Shown: in pieces, positions 37,101-45,238 of the stretch
Layout: every line of letters starts with the position of its first letter
How positions within the stretch are numbered: position 1 is the first letter of the stretch
NCBI GenBank assembly: GCA_003166955.1
Contig: PMUI01000070.1
Span: 62,001 to 126,000, forward strand
DNA length: 64,000 nt
From: Acidobacterium sp.
Lineage (GTDB): Bacteria; Acidobacteriota; Terriglobia; Terriglobales; Acidobacteriaceae
Reading direction: 5' to 3'
Made by a program: the position numbers and the translations under genes
Notes under the pieces: model-generated
Seen by the model: only the letters and a program-made list of their open reading frames with translations
What the model was told of the DNA's origin: nothing
The model's database searches: none

Positions 37101-37392
37101 CGTGGGATGAAGACAGGGTACAGGGTGGAGGGTACTGGGTGCAGGGAAAAAGCTGGAAGCGGGTAGCTGGTGGCGGAACAGGCGGTTGGTTTTCCAGAAC
37201 GCCCGCGTGGCGTTGTCCGGGAACGGACGGTGCGTTTGGTTTGTGGACAGGCGCGGTGCGGGGAGCTGATAAGGATCGTTGAGTAAGCCGCCTGTTTCGC
37301 GGACGATAGGCTGGCGCGGCGGGATGGCGCGGCGGGTGCAGCAGTGAGGCTGGGATTTTCCTGCCTGATCATCTCCTGGTTTGGGGGAAGCG
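37101..37392. repeat. Gap with GGGTAC / CAGGGT low-complexity repeats
   Basis: Positions about 37108-37190 contain ACAGGGTACAGGGTGGAGGGTACTGGGT-like words and AGCTGGAAGCGGGTAGCTGG, a variant of the low-complexity repeats also seen at 1270-1365, 4815-4860 and 15112-15200. The rest is the upstream region of the permease gene, with no recognised promoter. Confidence 0.5.
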
Positions 37393-39816
37393 ATGCACGA
37401 TATGTGGATCGATTTGCGGATTGCGATGCGGCGACTGCGGCATTCGCCTGGATTTGTGCTGGTGGCAGTCCTGTCGCTGACGATGGCGATCGCGGCGAAC
37501 CTCGTGGTGTTCGGCGTGCTGAATACGGCGATCCTGCGGCCGCTGAACGTGGCCAACGCCGACCGGCTGTGGATGATCGTGCAGAAGCCGGCCAGGTACA
37601 TCAGCCAGTCGTATCCGGACTATCTGGATTACCGCGCGCGCAACACGACCTTCAGCGACATCGCCGCCTACCGGTTCAGTGAGGTGGGGCTGAGCACACA
37701 GGGCGTGGCGCAGAAGAATTTCACCTATGAAGTCTCGGGGAACTACTTCGACATGCTGGGCGCGCAGCCGGAACTGGGGCGATTCTTTCACGCCAGCGAT
37801 GAGCATGGACCGAACTCGGCGCCGTATGTGGTGCTGAGCGACGGGTTCTGGCGCTCGCGGTTTGGCGCGGATCCGGCAGTCATCGGGACGAAGGTGGATC
37901 TGAACAAGCATCCCTTCACCGTGATCGGCGTGGCGCCGGCGGAATTCCACTGGACCGAGCTGATGCTGTGGCCGGACTTCTGGATCCCGATGGTGAACGA
38001 GGAACAGGTCGAAGGCTATCGCTATCTGGACAAGCGTTTCAATCATGGGCTGTGGGTGGTGGGATCGCTGAAGGCGGGCGTGACTCCGCGGCAGGGTACC
38101 GAAAATTTGAATGCGATTGCCGCGCAGCTGGCGAAGCAGTATCCGGACACCAACGATCAGATGGGCGCGCGGCTGGTGAAGCCGGGGCTGCTGGGCGATG
38201 TACTGGGAGACGCGACTAGGGAGTTTCTGGCGGGAGTGCTGCTGCTGGCGATGTTGGTGCTGGCGGCGGCCTGCGTGAATCTGGCGAGCATCTTTGCGGC
38301 ACGTGCGGCGGACCGGAGCCGCGAGATGGCGATTCGGATGGCGATTGGCTCGAGCCGGTGGCGGATGCTGCGCCAGGTGCTGGCGGAGGCGGCGCTGTTG
38401 TCGCTGGCGGGCGGGGCCGCGGGCTGGGCGGCGGCGAGCAAGCTGCTGCGCGTGCTAAGCCAGTGGCAGCCGATCTCGGCATACCCGATCCACGTAGCGG
38501 TTGCGGCCGACGCGCGCGTGTATGGAATTGCGGTTCTGCTGGCGATTGCCAGCGGCGTCCTGCCGGCTCTGCTGACGGCGCGGCAGATCTGGAAGACGAA
38601 CGCAATGCAGGCGATGAAACCGGGCGCGACGCAGGGGGTCTTCCGGAAGCTGTCCTTGCGCGATTTGCTGCTGGGCTTGCAGGTAGCGCTCTGTGCGCTG
38701 CTGGTGACGTGCGCGCTCGTGGGGCTGCGTGGGATGAGCCGCCAGTTGCATGCGCCGATCGGCTTTGAGCCGGAGGGGACAACGCTGGCGGAGACCGAGA
38801 TGAATATGGCGGGCTACTCCGATGCGGCGGCGCTGCCGGTTCAGAAGCGAATGCTCGAGGAGGCTGCACAGATTCCGGGCGTGACGGCGGTGGGGATGAT
38901 CGACGATCAGCCGCTGAATGGAGGGGGCAGCACTACGCCCGTCTACCGCGAGGGCACGACGGACTTCCGGAATTCAAACAGCGTGACGGTGGCGAAGTAC
39001 TTTTCTATTTCGCCGGGCTATCTGCGGGCGGCAGAGACGCGCCTGCTGGCGGGGCGGGACTTCACGTGGCATGACGACGAGCATGCGCCAAAGGTGGCGC
39101 TGGTCAATGAAACCTTCGCGCACATGATGTTCGGGAATGTTCCGGCGGTGGGACGGCGGTTCGCTCAGCCGGGACCGACGATCTACGAAATTGTAGGAGT
39201 TGTTGAAAACGGGAAATACGATTCGCTGACCGAAGATGCAACCGCGGCGATGTTATTCCCGGTGGCGCAGTCGAACGACAACGACACCACACTGGTGGTG
39301 CGGTCGCCGCGAACGACGGCCGAGATAGCCGGGGCACTGAGCACGATGATCGGAAAGATCGATCCGAGCTTGCCGGTGAAGATCGAGAGCTGGCCGGATG
39401 CGCTGGCGCTGGTGTTGTTCCCGACGCGTGTGGCGACGGTGGTGCTGGGTGTGCTGGGAGTGCTGGCAGGGATGCTGGCGGCGACGGGGATTTTCGGCAT
39501 GGCCAGCTACACGGTGGCGCGGCGGCTACGCGAGATGGGTATACGCGTGGCACTGGGCGCGCAGCGTTTGCAGGTGCTGAAGTCCGCGCTGGGAAGAACG
39601 GTGCTGCTGCTGGGCGTTGGTTCGTTAGCCGGACTGGCCCTGGGTGCGCTGGGCAGCCGTGTGCTGGCGAGCATCGTGTACCAGGCAACGGTCTACGATC
39701 CTGTGGTTCTGGGCGGGGCGATTGCGGCGATGATGCTGATCGGAGCGATGGCGGCGGCAGTTCCCGCGCGGAGAGCGGTGAGCGTGGAGCCGGCGGTGTT
39801 GCTGCGCGAAGAGTGA
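37393..39816 (+). CDS. Orphan MacB/FtsX-type permease (acidobacterial duplicated permease)
   Basis: The 807-residue protein has the duplicated MacB_PCD plus FtsX architecture: TM1 near residue 20-45, a large periplasmic domain (~55-245), three TM helices (~265-385), a second TM and periplasmic unit (~425-660), and three C-terminal helices (~670-800). There is no ABC ATPase domain in it or next to it, as is typical for the acidobacterial 'ADOP' family. The start MHDMWIDLRIAMRRLRHSPGF is characteristic. A TTG four codons earlier is possible. It may work with an ATPase encoded elsewhere in efflux or lipoprotein-related transport (inference). Confidence 0.9.
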   Translation: MHDMWIDLRIAMRRLRHSPGFVLVAVLSLTMAIAANLVVFGVLNTAILRPLNVANADRLWMIVQKPARYISQSYPDYLDYRARNTTFSDIAAYRFSEVGLSTQGVAQKNFTYEVSGNYFDMLGAQPELGRFFHASDEHGPNSAPYVVLSDGFWRSRFGADPAVIGTKVDLNKHPFTVIGVAPAEFHWTELMLWPDFWIPMVNEEQVEGYRYLDKRFNHGLWVVGSLKAGVTPRQGTENLNAIAAQLAKQYPDTNDQMGARLVKPGLLGDVLGDATREFLAGVLLLAMLVLAAACVNLASIFAARAADRSREMAIRMAIGSSRWRMLRQVLAEAALLSLAGGAAGWAAASKLLRVLSQWQPISAYPIHVAVAADARVYGIAVLLAIASGVLPALLTARQIWKTNAMQAMKPGATQGVFRKLSLRDLLLGLQVALCALLVTCALVGLRGMSRQLHAPIGFEPEGTTLAETEMNMAGYSDAAALPVQKRMLEEAAQIPGVTAVGMIDDQPLNGGGSTTPVYREGTTDFRNSNSVTVAKYFSISPGYLRAAETRLLAGRDFTWHDDEHAPKVALVNETFAHMMFGNVPAVGRRFAQPGPTIYEIVGVVENGKYDSLTEDATAAMLFPVAQSNDNDTTLVVRSPRTTAEIAGALSTMIGKIDPSLPVKIESWPDALALVLFPTRVATVVLGVLGVLAGMLAATGIFGMASYTVARRLREMGIRVALGAQRLQVLKSALGRTVLLLGVGSLAGLALGALGSRVLASIVYQATVYDPVVLGGAIAAMMLIGAMAAAVPARRAVSVEPAVLLREE

Positions 39817-39892
39817 CCACGACGAAAAGCTGAAGCCGCCAAACGTGCAACGGTCATCCTACAAAAGCGTGATGCGCGCGTAGGATGAACCG

Positions 39893-40525
39893 ATGAAGAT
39901 TGTCATCTTTGGAGCTTCGGGCGGGACCGGGCGGGAGCTGGTGCAGCAAGGACTGGCGCAGGGACACGACGTGACGGTGTTCATGCGGAATCCCGCGGCG
40001 TTCACTGGCGGCGATCACTTGCGCGTGGTGGTGGGCGATGCGCGCGATGAGAAGGCCGTGGCGCAGGCGATTCCAGGGCAGGAAGCGGTGTTGTCGGCTC
40101 TGGGAGGGGCTCTCGGGGACGACACGCTGTTGCCGGAGTCGATCGGCCATATCCTCGCGGCGATGAAGCAGGAGGGCGTGCGGAGACTGATCGTGCTCGG
40201 CGCGTCGGGCGTGTGGCCAGGGGCGGCGAAGAACCTGTCGGCCGGAACTAGACTTTTCCTGCGCGTTCTCGAGGCCGTAATTCTGAAGAAGCCATTTCAG
40301 GCGCAGCGGGCGATGCAGATGCGCATCCAGGCCAGCGATACGGATTGGACGGTGGTGCAACCGCCGCGGCTGCTGAACAAGCCAGGGACAGGAAAGATTC
40401 GCGTGGATGGCGAAGCGCTGCCGGCGGGCGGAACGATGATTGCGCGTGCCGATGTGGCCACGTTCATGCTGGTGCAGTTGAACAATGCGCTCTGGGTGCG
40501 GAAATCGCCCTTCGTCGCGTGGTGA
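39893..40525 (+). CDS. NAD(P)H-binding atypical SDR / NmrA-like protein
   Basis: The 210-residue protein has an N-terminal Rossmann motif MKIVIFGASGGTGRELVQQ, a second strand (VTVFMRNP), VVGDARD, and IVLGASGVWPGA near residue 105. It belongs to the atypical short-chain dehydrogenase/NmrA group that binds NAD(P)H. Many members reduce flavins or oxidised quinones, or act as redox sensors. No catalytic YxxxK is visible. The specific role is unknown. Confidence 0.85.
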   Translation: MKIVIFGASGGTGRELVQQGLAQGHDVTVFMRNPAAFTGGDHLRVVVGDARDEKAVAQAIPGQEAVLSALGGALGDDTLLPESIGHILAAMKQEGVRRLIVLGASGVWPGAAKNLSAGTRLFLRVLEAVILKKPFQAQRAMQMRIQASDTDWTVVQPPRLLNKPGTGKIRVDGEALPAGGTMIARADVATFMLVQLNNALWVRKSPFVAW

Positions 40526-40614
40526 AGGGGGCGTGGTGAGCTGATCTGCCGCGGGTGGCGGGATTGCCTCCGCGTGCACAGGAGGCCCTACAATGGGCGC
40601 GGAGGATCTCCAGG

Positions 40615-41721
40615 ATGAAGCTGACCCGCCGCGATTTTTCTCGTTTAAGCGCGATGACCGCGCTGGCAGGGGCGTTGCCGAAGATGGAAGCGCTGGAGAG
40701 TGGACTTGCAGCGCAGAAATTCTGTTGGGGCATCGTCGGGCTGGGGCGCATTTCGATGGGCCACTTCATGCCTGGGGTGGAGCTGTCGAAGACCGGCAAG
40801 ATTACGGCGCTGGTGAGCGGACATCGCGAGAAGGCCGAGAAGCAGGCGGCGCAGTACAACGTGCCGTCGCCTTCGATTTACAGCTACGAAAACTTCGATG
40901 AGATTCGGCAGAACCAGGAGATCGACGCGGTGTACATCGCGCTGCCGAACTCGATGCACGCGGAGTACACGATTCGCGCGGCGAAGGCGGGCAAGCATGT
41001 GCTGTGCGAAAAGCCGATGGCGACCAGTGTGGCCGAGTGCAAGGCGATGATCGAGGCGTGCCGCAAGGCGAAGGTGAAGCTGATGATCGCGTACCGGTGC
41101 CAGTACAATCCGGTGCACCTGAAGGCGATTGAGCTGATCCGGTCCGGGGCGATCGGGCAGGTGCAGACCATCGAGAGCGGGTTCGGGTTTCCGATTCAGG
41201 CGGGCGAGTGGCGACTGAACAAGAAGCTCGCCGGGGGCGGGCCGTTGATGGACGTCGGGATTTACTCGCTGAATGCTTGCAGGTATCTGACCGGCGAAGA
41301 GCCTGGGGAGATCAAGGCGAACGCGTCGACGATCGACCACGACGGGCGCTTCGACGAGGTGGAAGAGAACGACGGCTGGACGATGAAATTTCCGTCGGGG
41401 ATTCTGGCCAGCTGCGCGACAACCTATGGCGGGGACACCGGCGGCGGCGGATTCTTCCGCGTGCACGGATCGAAGGGCTGGCTGGGGATGGAGCCGGCGT
41501 TTCCGTATCAGGGCAAGCATCTGACTGGCCATTTGGCGGATGGACAGAAGCTGGATGAGATGGAGCCGGACAAGGATCCTGCGGACTTCGTGCGGCAGGC
41601 GGATCATCTGGCGGAGTGCGTGTGGGAAAATCATGAGCCGAAGACGGCGGGCGAAGAGGGGCTGCGGGATACAGAGGTGATGTCGCGAATTTACCAGGTC
41701 GCGGGGATGAAGGGGCTGTAG
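40615..41721 (+). CDS. Gfo/Idh/MocA oxidoreductase with Tat-type signal
   Basis: The 368-residue protein starts MKLTRRDFSRLSAMTALAGALP, a twin-arginine signal-like segment. The Rossmann domain has WGIVGLGRISMGHF (about 40-53), and the family motif CEKPMAT (about residue 130) provides the catalytic Lys. The C-terminal alpha/beta domain includes GGGPLMDVGIYSLNACRYL. It probably oxidises or reduces a sugar with tightly bound NADP, in the periplasm if the Tat signal is used, as for glucose-fructose oxidoreductase. GGAGG lies about ten bases upstream of the ATG. A longer upstream reading exists but would bury the Tat motif. Confidence 0.9.
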   Translation: MKLTRRDFSRLSAMTALAGALPKMEALESGLAAQKFCWGIVGLGRISMGHFMPGVELSKTGKITALVSGHREKAEKQAAQYNVPSPSIYSYENFDEIRQNQEIDAVYIALPNSMHAEYTIRAAKAGKHVLCEKPMATSVAECKAMIEACRKAKVKLMIAYRCQYNPVHLKAIELIRSGAIGQVQTIESGFGFPIQAGEWRLNKKLAGGGPLMDVGIYSLNACRYLTGEEPGEIKANASTIDHDGRFDEVEENDGWTMKFPSGILASCATTYGGDTGGGGFFRVHGSKGWLGMEPAFPYQGKHLTGHLADGQKLDEMEPDKDPADFVRQADHLAECVWENHEPKTAGEEGLRDTEVMSRIYQVAGMKGL

Positions 41722-41739
41722 GGGACCCCGGCGGGCACT

Positions 41740-41774
41740 GTTTGTATGACAGAAAAATACGTTAGAATACAGAC
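41740..41774 (+). promoter_or_regulatory. Toxin-antitoxin promoter with flanking inverted repeat
   Basis: TTTGTA (41741-41746), a 16-bp spacer and TAGAAT (41763-41768) form a sigma-70-like promoter. GTTTGTAT (41740-41747) and ATACAGAC (41767-41774) form an imperfect inverted repeat overlapping both elements, suiting antitoxin autorepression. Transcription would start at or next to the ATG at 41775, so the mRNA may be leaderless. Confidence 0.6.
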
Positions 41775-42026
41775 ATGCCCAGAACGCGTGCCAACACGAG
41801 CGTCAGCTTTCGAGCTCCACAGCACCAGGTCAAACGTCTCGATTTGTTGGCTAAACGCCAACGCCGCGATCGGACCCAGTTAATCGGTGAGGCGATCGAT
41901 CAGTATCTGGAACTGCAAGATGTGCATCTTGCTCGCATTGAGGAAGGGATTGCGGATGCGGACAACGGGAAGTTCGCTTCCGAAGAGGAAGTGAACACCG
42001 AGTTTGCACGATGGCGTAAACGGTGA
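41775..42026 (+). CDS. Ribbon-helix-helix antitoxin
   Basis: The 83-residue protein has an N-terminal ribbon-helix-helix: the strand NTSVSFRAP, then helices HQVKRLDLLAKRQ and DRTQLIGEAIDQYLELQD. The acidic C-terminal tail (IEEGIADADNGKFASEEEVNTEFARWRKR) would wrap the toxin. It is of CopG/ParD type. It overlaps the toxin gene by 4 bp. The antitoxin is expected to repress its own promoter through the inverted repeat just upstream. Confidence 0.88.
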   Translation: MPRTRANTSVSFRAPQHQVKRLDLLAKRQRRDRTQLIGEAIDQYLELQDVHLARIEEGIADADNGKFASEEEVNTEFARWRKR

Positions 42027-42313
42027 GGGTCCTTTGGACGCCCGCCGCTCTCAGGCAGCTCTCTGCGGCTCGCGAGTATGTAGAGATCGATAGCCCGGAG
42101 GCAGCAGAGCGACAAATTGAACGAGTCCAGCTCAGTGTCAACCGGCTGAGGGTTTTTCCAATGCTGGGCAGACGCGGAATGCGATCAGGAACGAGAGAAT
42201 TCCCTATTCCTCGTACGCCGTATATCCTCGTGTACCGAATCAGGGAGGAGACGCTTCAGATCCTCGCCGTTCTTCATGGCGCACGAAACTGGAAAAGCCG
42301 CGAGACCACATAG
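42023..42313 (+). CDS. RelE/ParE-family toxin
   Basis: The 96-residue protein from a GTG start overlaps the antitoxin stop by 4 bp. The sequence VLWTPAALRQLSAAREYVEIDSPEAAERQIERV and the end of the fold, FPIPRTPYILVYRIREETLQILAVLHGARNW, are typical of RelE/ParE. The final His-Gly-Ala-Arg segment is the usual conserved motif. ParE members inhibit gyrase while RelE members cut mRNA; the sequence alone does not separate these. It is convergent with dnaA, 30 bp away. Confidence 0.9.
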   Translation: MRVLWTPAALRQLSAAREYVEIDSPEAAERQIERVQLSVNRLRVFPMLGRRGMRSGTREFPIPRTPYILVYRIREETLQILAVLHGARNWKSRETT

Positions 42314-42343
42314 TCACATTCAGTGGACTCTCGCCCTGATTTT

Positions 42344-43768
42344 CTAGCCGTTCAGGGTTTCCTGCAGCTTGTTCAGCGTCGAGTTCAGGTTCTTATCGGC
42401 GCGGCGCTGCTCGTCGATTTTGCCGATGGAGTGCATCACGGTTGTGTGATGCTTGCCGCCGAACTGGCGCCCGATCTCCGGCAAGGATGCTTCAGTGAGC
42501 TGCTTGGCGAGATACATTGCGATCTGACGCGGCACGACGACGGCGCGCGAGTTGTTGCGCTGCTTGAGCTCGGCAACGCGCATGCCGAACTGCTCGGCGA
42601 CGGTGCGCTGGATCGACTCAATGGTGATCTTGCGCACCTGCGTATCGATGAACTGCTTGAGGCACTGTTGCGCGGTGGGCAGCGTCATCTCGAGGCCGTT
42701 GAGCCCGCACCATGCGATGAGGCGGACGAGCGCGCCTTCGAGTTCGCGGACGTTGGTGCGGACGTTCGAGGCGATGAAGAGCGCCACGTCCATGGGCAGC
42801 GGCGCTGGCAGGTGCTCGCTCTCGGCTTTCTTTTGCAGGATGGCGACTTTGGTCTCGAGGTCGGGCGGCTGAATGTCGGCGATCAGTCCCCATTCGAAAC
42901 GGCTGCGCAGGCGGTCCTCGATCTCGGCCAGCTCACGCGGCGGGCGGTCGGAGGCGATGACGATCTGCTTCATGTTGTCGTGCAGCGCGTTGAAGGTGTG
43001 GAAGAACTCTTCCTGGGTGCGCTCTTTTTGAGAGAGGAACTGGATGTCGTCGATGAGCAGCACGTCCACGGTGCGAAAGCGATCGCGGAAGCTGGTCATC
43101 TTGTCGAAGCGCACGGAGCTGATCATCTCGTTGGTAAATTTCTCGGCAGAGACGTAGGAGATGGCGGCGTTGGGCTGGCGCAGCTTCACTTCGTGACCAA
43201 TGGCGTGCATTAGGTGCGTTTTGCCCATGCCGACGCCGCCGTAGAGGAAAAGCGGATTGTAGGCCTTGGCGGGCGACTCGGCGACAGCCATGGCTGCGGC
43301 GCGCGCGAACTGATTGCCGGGGCCGCAGACGAAAGCGTCAAAAGTATAGCGGGCATTGAGCTGCGCGGCGGTTGACCAGTCGAAGCGTCCCTGCTGGGGC
43401 CCGCCTTGCGGAGGACGAGCGCCGCCGTTGGTGTGCGGAAGAACCGGGGTGGAGGAAGAAGGCGCAAATCCACCGTCTTCGCGGACGCGGGGCAGGGTGG
43501 GATCCTCATCGGCAGTGATGAAGGTGACGTCGTCGAATTCGAGATGGAGCTTCTCGATCGCTTCCTGAATGAGATCTCCGTAGCGATCGCCCACGTGGCG
43601 GAATTCGGGAGTCGGAACGCGCACGAAAAGCATGCGCTCGCGGGTATAGCTGTAGCGGGTGGGCTTGAGCCAGGTATCGAAGGACTGGCGGTTCACTTTC
43701 TTTTCGAGCGCGGCGAGGATTTGTACCCAGGGATTGAGAACGACAGGAGACGTGACGGCGAATGACAT
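42344..43768 (-). CDS. dnaA: Chromosomal replication initiator DnaA
   Basis: The 474-residue AAA+ protein opens the origin and recruits the helicase. It has an N-terminal domain I (WVQILAALEKKVNRQSFDTWLKP), a low-complexity domain II (PPQGGPQQGR), AAA+ domain III with Walker A GGVGMGKTHLMHA, Walker B VLLIDDIQFL and sensor II region, and domain IV ending with the DnaA-box-binding signature (PEIGRQFGGKHHTTVMHSI). AGAGGA lies seven bases before the ATG. An in-frame ATG eight codons upstream has no such site. dnaN is not adjacent but starts about 12 kb away. The rpmH-rnpA genes are divergent, as in many bacteria. Confidence 0.97.
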   Translation of the reverse strand: MSFAVTSPVVLNPWVQILAALEKKVNRQSFDTWLKPTRYSYTRERMLFVRVPTPEFRHVGDRYGDLIQEAIEKLHLEFDDVTFITADEDPTLPRVREDGGFAPSSSTPVLPHTNGGARPPQGGPQQGRFDWSTAAQLNARYTFDAFVCGPGNQFARAAAMAVAESPAKAYNPLFLYGGVGMGKTHLMHAIGHEVKLRQPNAAISYVSAEKFTNEMISSVRFDKMTSFRDRFRTVDVLLIDDIQFLSQKERTQEEFFHTFNALHDNMKQIVIASDRPPRELAEIEDRLRSRFEWGLIADIQPPDLETKVAILQKKAESEHLPAPLPMDVALFIASNVRTNVRELEGALVRLIAWCGLNGLEMTLPTAQQCLKQFIDTQVRKITIESIQRTVAEQFGMRVAELKQRNNSRAVVVPRQIAMYLAKQLTEASLPEIGRQFGGKHHTTVMHSIGKIDEQRRADKNLNSTLNKLQETLNG

Positions 43769-44024
43769 CGGCAATCCTCTTGTGACAAACACCCGGGAGC
43801 GGAAGTGACCGGCGTCGCCGTGAACCGAAATACGAAAATGCCCGAGGTGAACCCTGGTAGGTGGAAGAGGGCGAATTCAGGGACAAGTGCGTAGTGGCCG
43901 GGAATGGGCTCCGATCTGTCACGCATCGGAGCGTCGGTCTAAAGCTCTTCCGACAACCGCAGGGCGTCGAAAAGTCTTAAGTGAACGTTGCCGATAGTAG
44001 CACAGGAGGAGGCGAAGAGAAGCA

Positions 44025-44048
44025 GCTTGCAAGCAGAAAATTTTCTGC
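44025..44048. repeat. Two adjoining perfect palindromes
   Basis: GCTTGCAAGC (44025-44034) shares its last two bases with GCAGAAAATTTTCTGC (44033-44048). Both are perfect palindromes; the second has an eight-base A/T core. They lie between the dnaA start and the rpmH promoter and could bind a dimeric regulator or form part of an origin. Confidence 0.75.
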
Positions 44049-44098
44049 GCCCGAAAGTTGCACAAATGGTGGTGAAGAATGCGTGCGCGCAGCGATTT

Positions 44099-44127
44099 TT
44101 GCGGGCGCGGAAGCGATGCGATATACT
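44099..44127 (+). promoter_or_regulatory. Sigma-70-like promoter of the rpmH operon
   Basis: TTGCGG (44099-44104), exactly 17 bp of spacer, then TATACT (44122-44127). It would give a leader of about 140 nt before rpmH and drive the rpmH-rnpA-yidD-yidC series. Confidence 0.7.
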
Positions 44128-44273
44128 CAGAACTTGCCGCGAAGAGGCGAGGATTTTCCAGCAGTTGCGCGGCCGATGAGAGCCTTTGCGGGTCCGACAA
44201 TAACAGCAAACAGCAAAGTGACGCGACGCACAAGGCAGCTCAATCCGAGAAATTCAGGAGCCAGATTCTTTCC

Positions 44274-44429
44274 ATGCCGAAGCGCACATTTCAACCGAAT
44301 CGCCGCAGCCGTTCAAAGACGCACGGCTTCCGCAGCCGCATGAAGACGAAGAGCGGCGCTGCGGTGCTGTCGAGGAGGCGCGCGAAGGGCCGCAAGCGTG
44401 TCTCAGTCAGCGCGGGTTTTCGCGACTAG
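44274..44429 (+). CDS. rpmH: 50S ribosomal protein L34
   Basis: The 51-residue basic protein begins [19 protein letters not shown] and continues [25 protein letters not shown], the near-universal L34 sequence. The short C-terminal extension SVSAGFRD is slightly longer than in many bacteria. AGGAG lies about 12 bases before the ATG. It is the first gene of the rpmH-rnpA operon. Confidence 0.97.
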   Translation: MPKRTFQPNRRSRSKTHGFRSRMKTKSGAAVLSRRRAKGRKRVSVSAGFRD

Positions 44430-44515
44430 ACCTTCCCGTTCTCATTTGTTCCGCAAGGCGGCCGGATTGCAGGAATCGGTGGCTGCCACTCCCGAGAGTG
44501 CGACAGAATGGAGAT

Positions 44516-44896
44516 ATGCCGGAGGCAGGATTCGACTGGCGCAGCGCCCGTCTGCGAAAGCACTCAGACTACCAGCGCGTGTATCGGGATAGCCGGCGGT
44601 ATTCGTCTGCATCGATGAGCTACTTTTTCCGCGCACGATCGACTGAGGACCCAGCGGGCGCGCAGCCTCGCGTGGGCCTGACGGCGGGACGCGTGCTGGG
44701 TGGCGCAGTGGAACGGAATCGTATCCGGCGGCGTATGAGAGAAGCGGTGCGGCTGCATCTGAACGAATTGCCGCCATGCGTGGATGTGGTTCTGCACCCG
44801 CGGCGGTTGGTGCTGGAGATCGAGTTTGCGCGGCTGGAGCGCGAAGTGTCGCGTGTGTTCGCAAGCGTGGCCGGCGGTGCGGAGGGAAAGAAATGA
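44516..44896 (+). CDS. rnpA: Ribonuclease P protein component
   Basis: The 126-residue basic protein assists RNase P RNA in tRNA 5' maturation. It carries [18 protein letters not shown] at the N terminus and the signature [18 protein letters not shown] (about residues 65-82). The start is uncertain between ATG 44516 and an in-frame GTG at 44498. Its stop overlaps the ATG of yidD by 4 bp, so the two are translationally coupled. Confidence 0.95.
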   Translation: MPEAGFDWRSARLRKHSDYQRVYRDSRRYSSASMSYFFRARSTEDPAGAQPRVGLTAGRVLGGAVERNRIRRRMREAVRLHLNELPPCVDVVLHPRRLVLEIEFARLEREVSRVFASVAGGAEGKK

Positions 44897-45204
44897 GCGC
44901 GAACGCAACGCGGCGTTTCCGGAGCGTGAGAGCGGCGATGGCCGGCGGGGCGCTGAGCTTTCATAAGCGCGTGGTTTCGCCGGCGATGCATACGATTGCG
45001 GGCGCTCAGGGAGCATGCCGTTTTCAGCCAACGTGTTCAGAGTATGCGGCGATTGCGATTGCGGAGCACGGGACGATTCGCGGCGGGCTGATGGCTCTGG
45101 GACGATTGCTGCGCTGTCATCCGCTGCACCGGGGCGGCTTTGATCCGGTACCCGCGAAGCGCAGCGGGTCCGGCGCGGAGTGTTCGGGCCGGGCAATTTC
45201 CTGA
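44893..45204 (+). CDS. yidD: Membrane protein insertion efficiency factor YidD
   Basis: The 103-residue protein contains [14 protein letters not shown] and the family hallmark [19 protein letters not shown] with three conserved Cys (the third in [16 protein letters not shown]). It is a small amphipathic inner-membrane protein that helps YidC-dependent insertion. The ~18 residues after FDPVP are extra. It overlaps rnpA by 4 bp and is followed within 35 bp by yidC. Confidence 0.95.
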   Translation: MSANATRRFRSVRAAMAGGALSFHKRVVSPAMHTIAGAQGACRFQPTCSEYAAIAIAEHGTIRGGLMALGRLLRCHPLHRGGFDPVPAKRSGSGAECSGRAIS

Positions 45205-45238
45205 GTTTCGCACAGAGAGAAGACAGGTAACGGAAGTC

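Larger units (their letters stand above)
43769..44273. other. dnaA-rpmH divergent gap; candidate origin region
   Basis: This 505-bp gap lies in the classical bacterial position for the origin. It holds no gene. It contains two adjoining perfect palindromes (44025-44048), an rpmH promoter (44099-44127) and one weak DnaA-box-like TTGTGACAA near 43780. No cluster of good TTATCCACA boxes was found, so origin function is only plausible. Confidence 0.5.

Noticed and set aside
37101-37601. Upstream extension of the esterase gene by 167 codons.
   Set aside because: It runs through the low-complexity repeat and the start of the divergent permease gene; the signal peptide at 37100 fixes the start.
42296-42340. 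Possible bidirectional terminator between the toxin gene and dnaA.
   Set aside because: The GAGACCAC/GTGGACTC pairing needs bulges and has no T-run, so it is too weak to call.
43769-44273. Calling the dnaA-rpmH gap the replication origin outright.
   Set aside because: Only weak DnaA-box-like words are present; position and palindromes alone are not proof.
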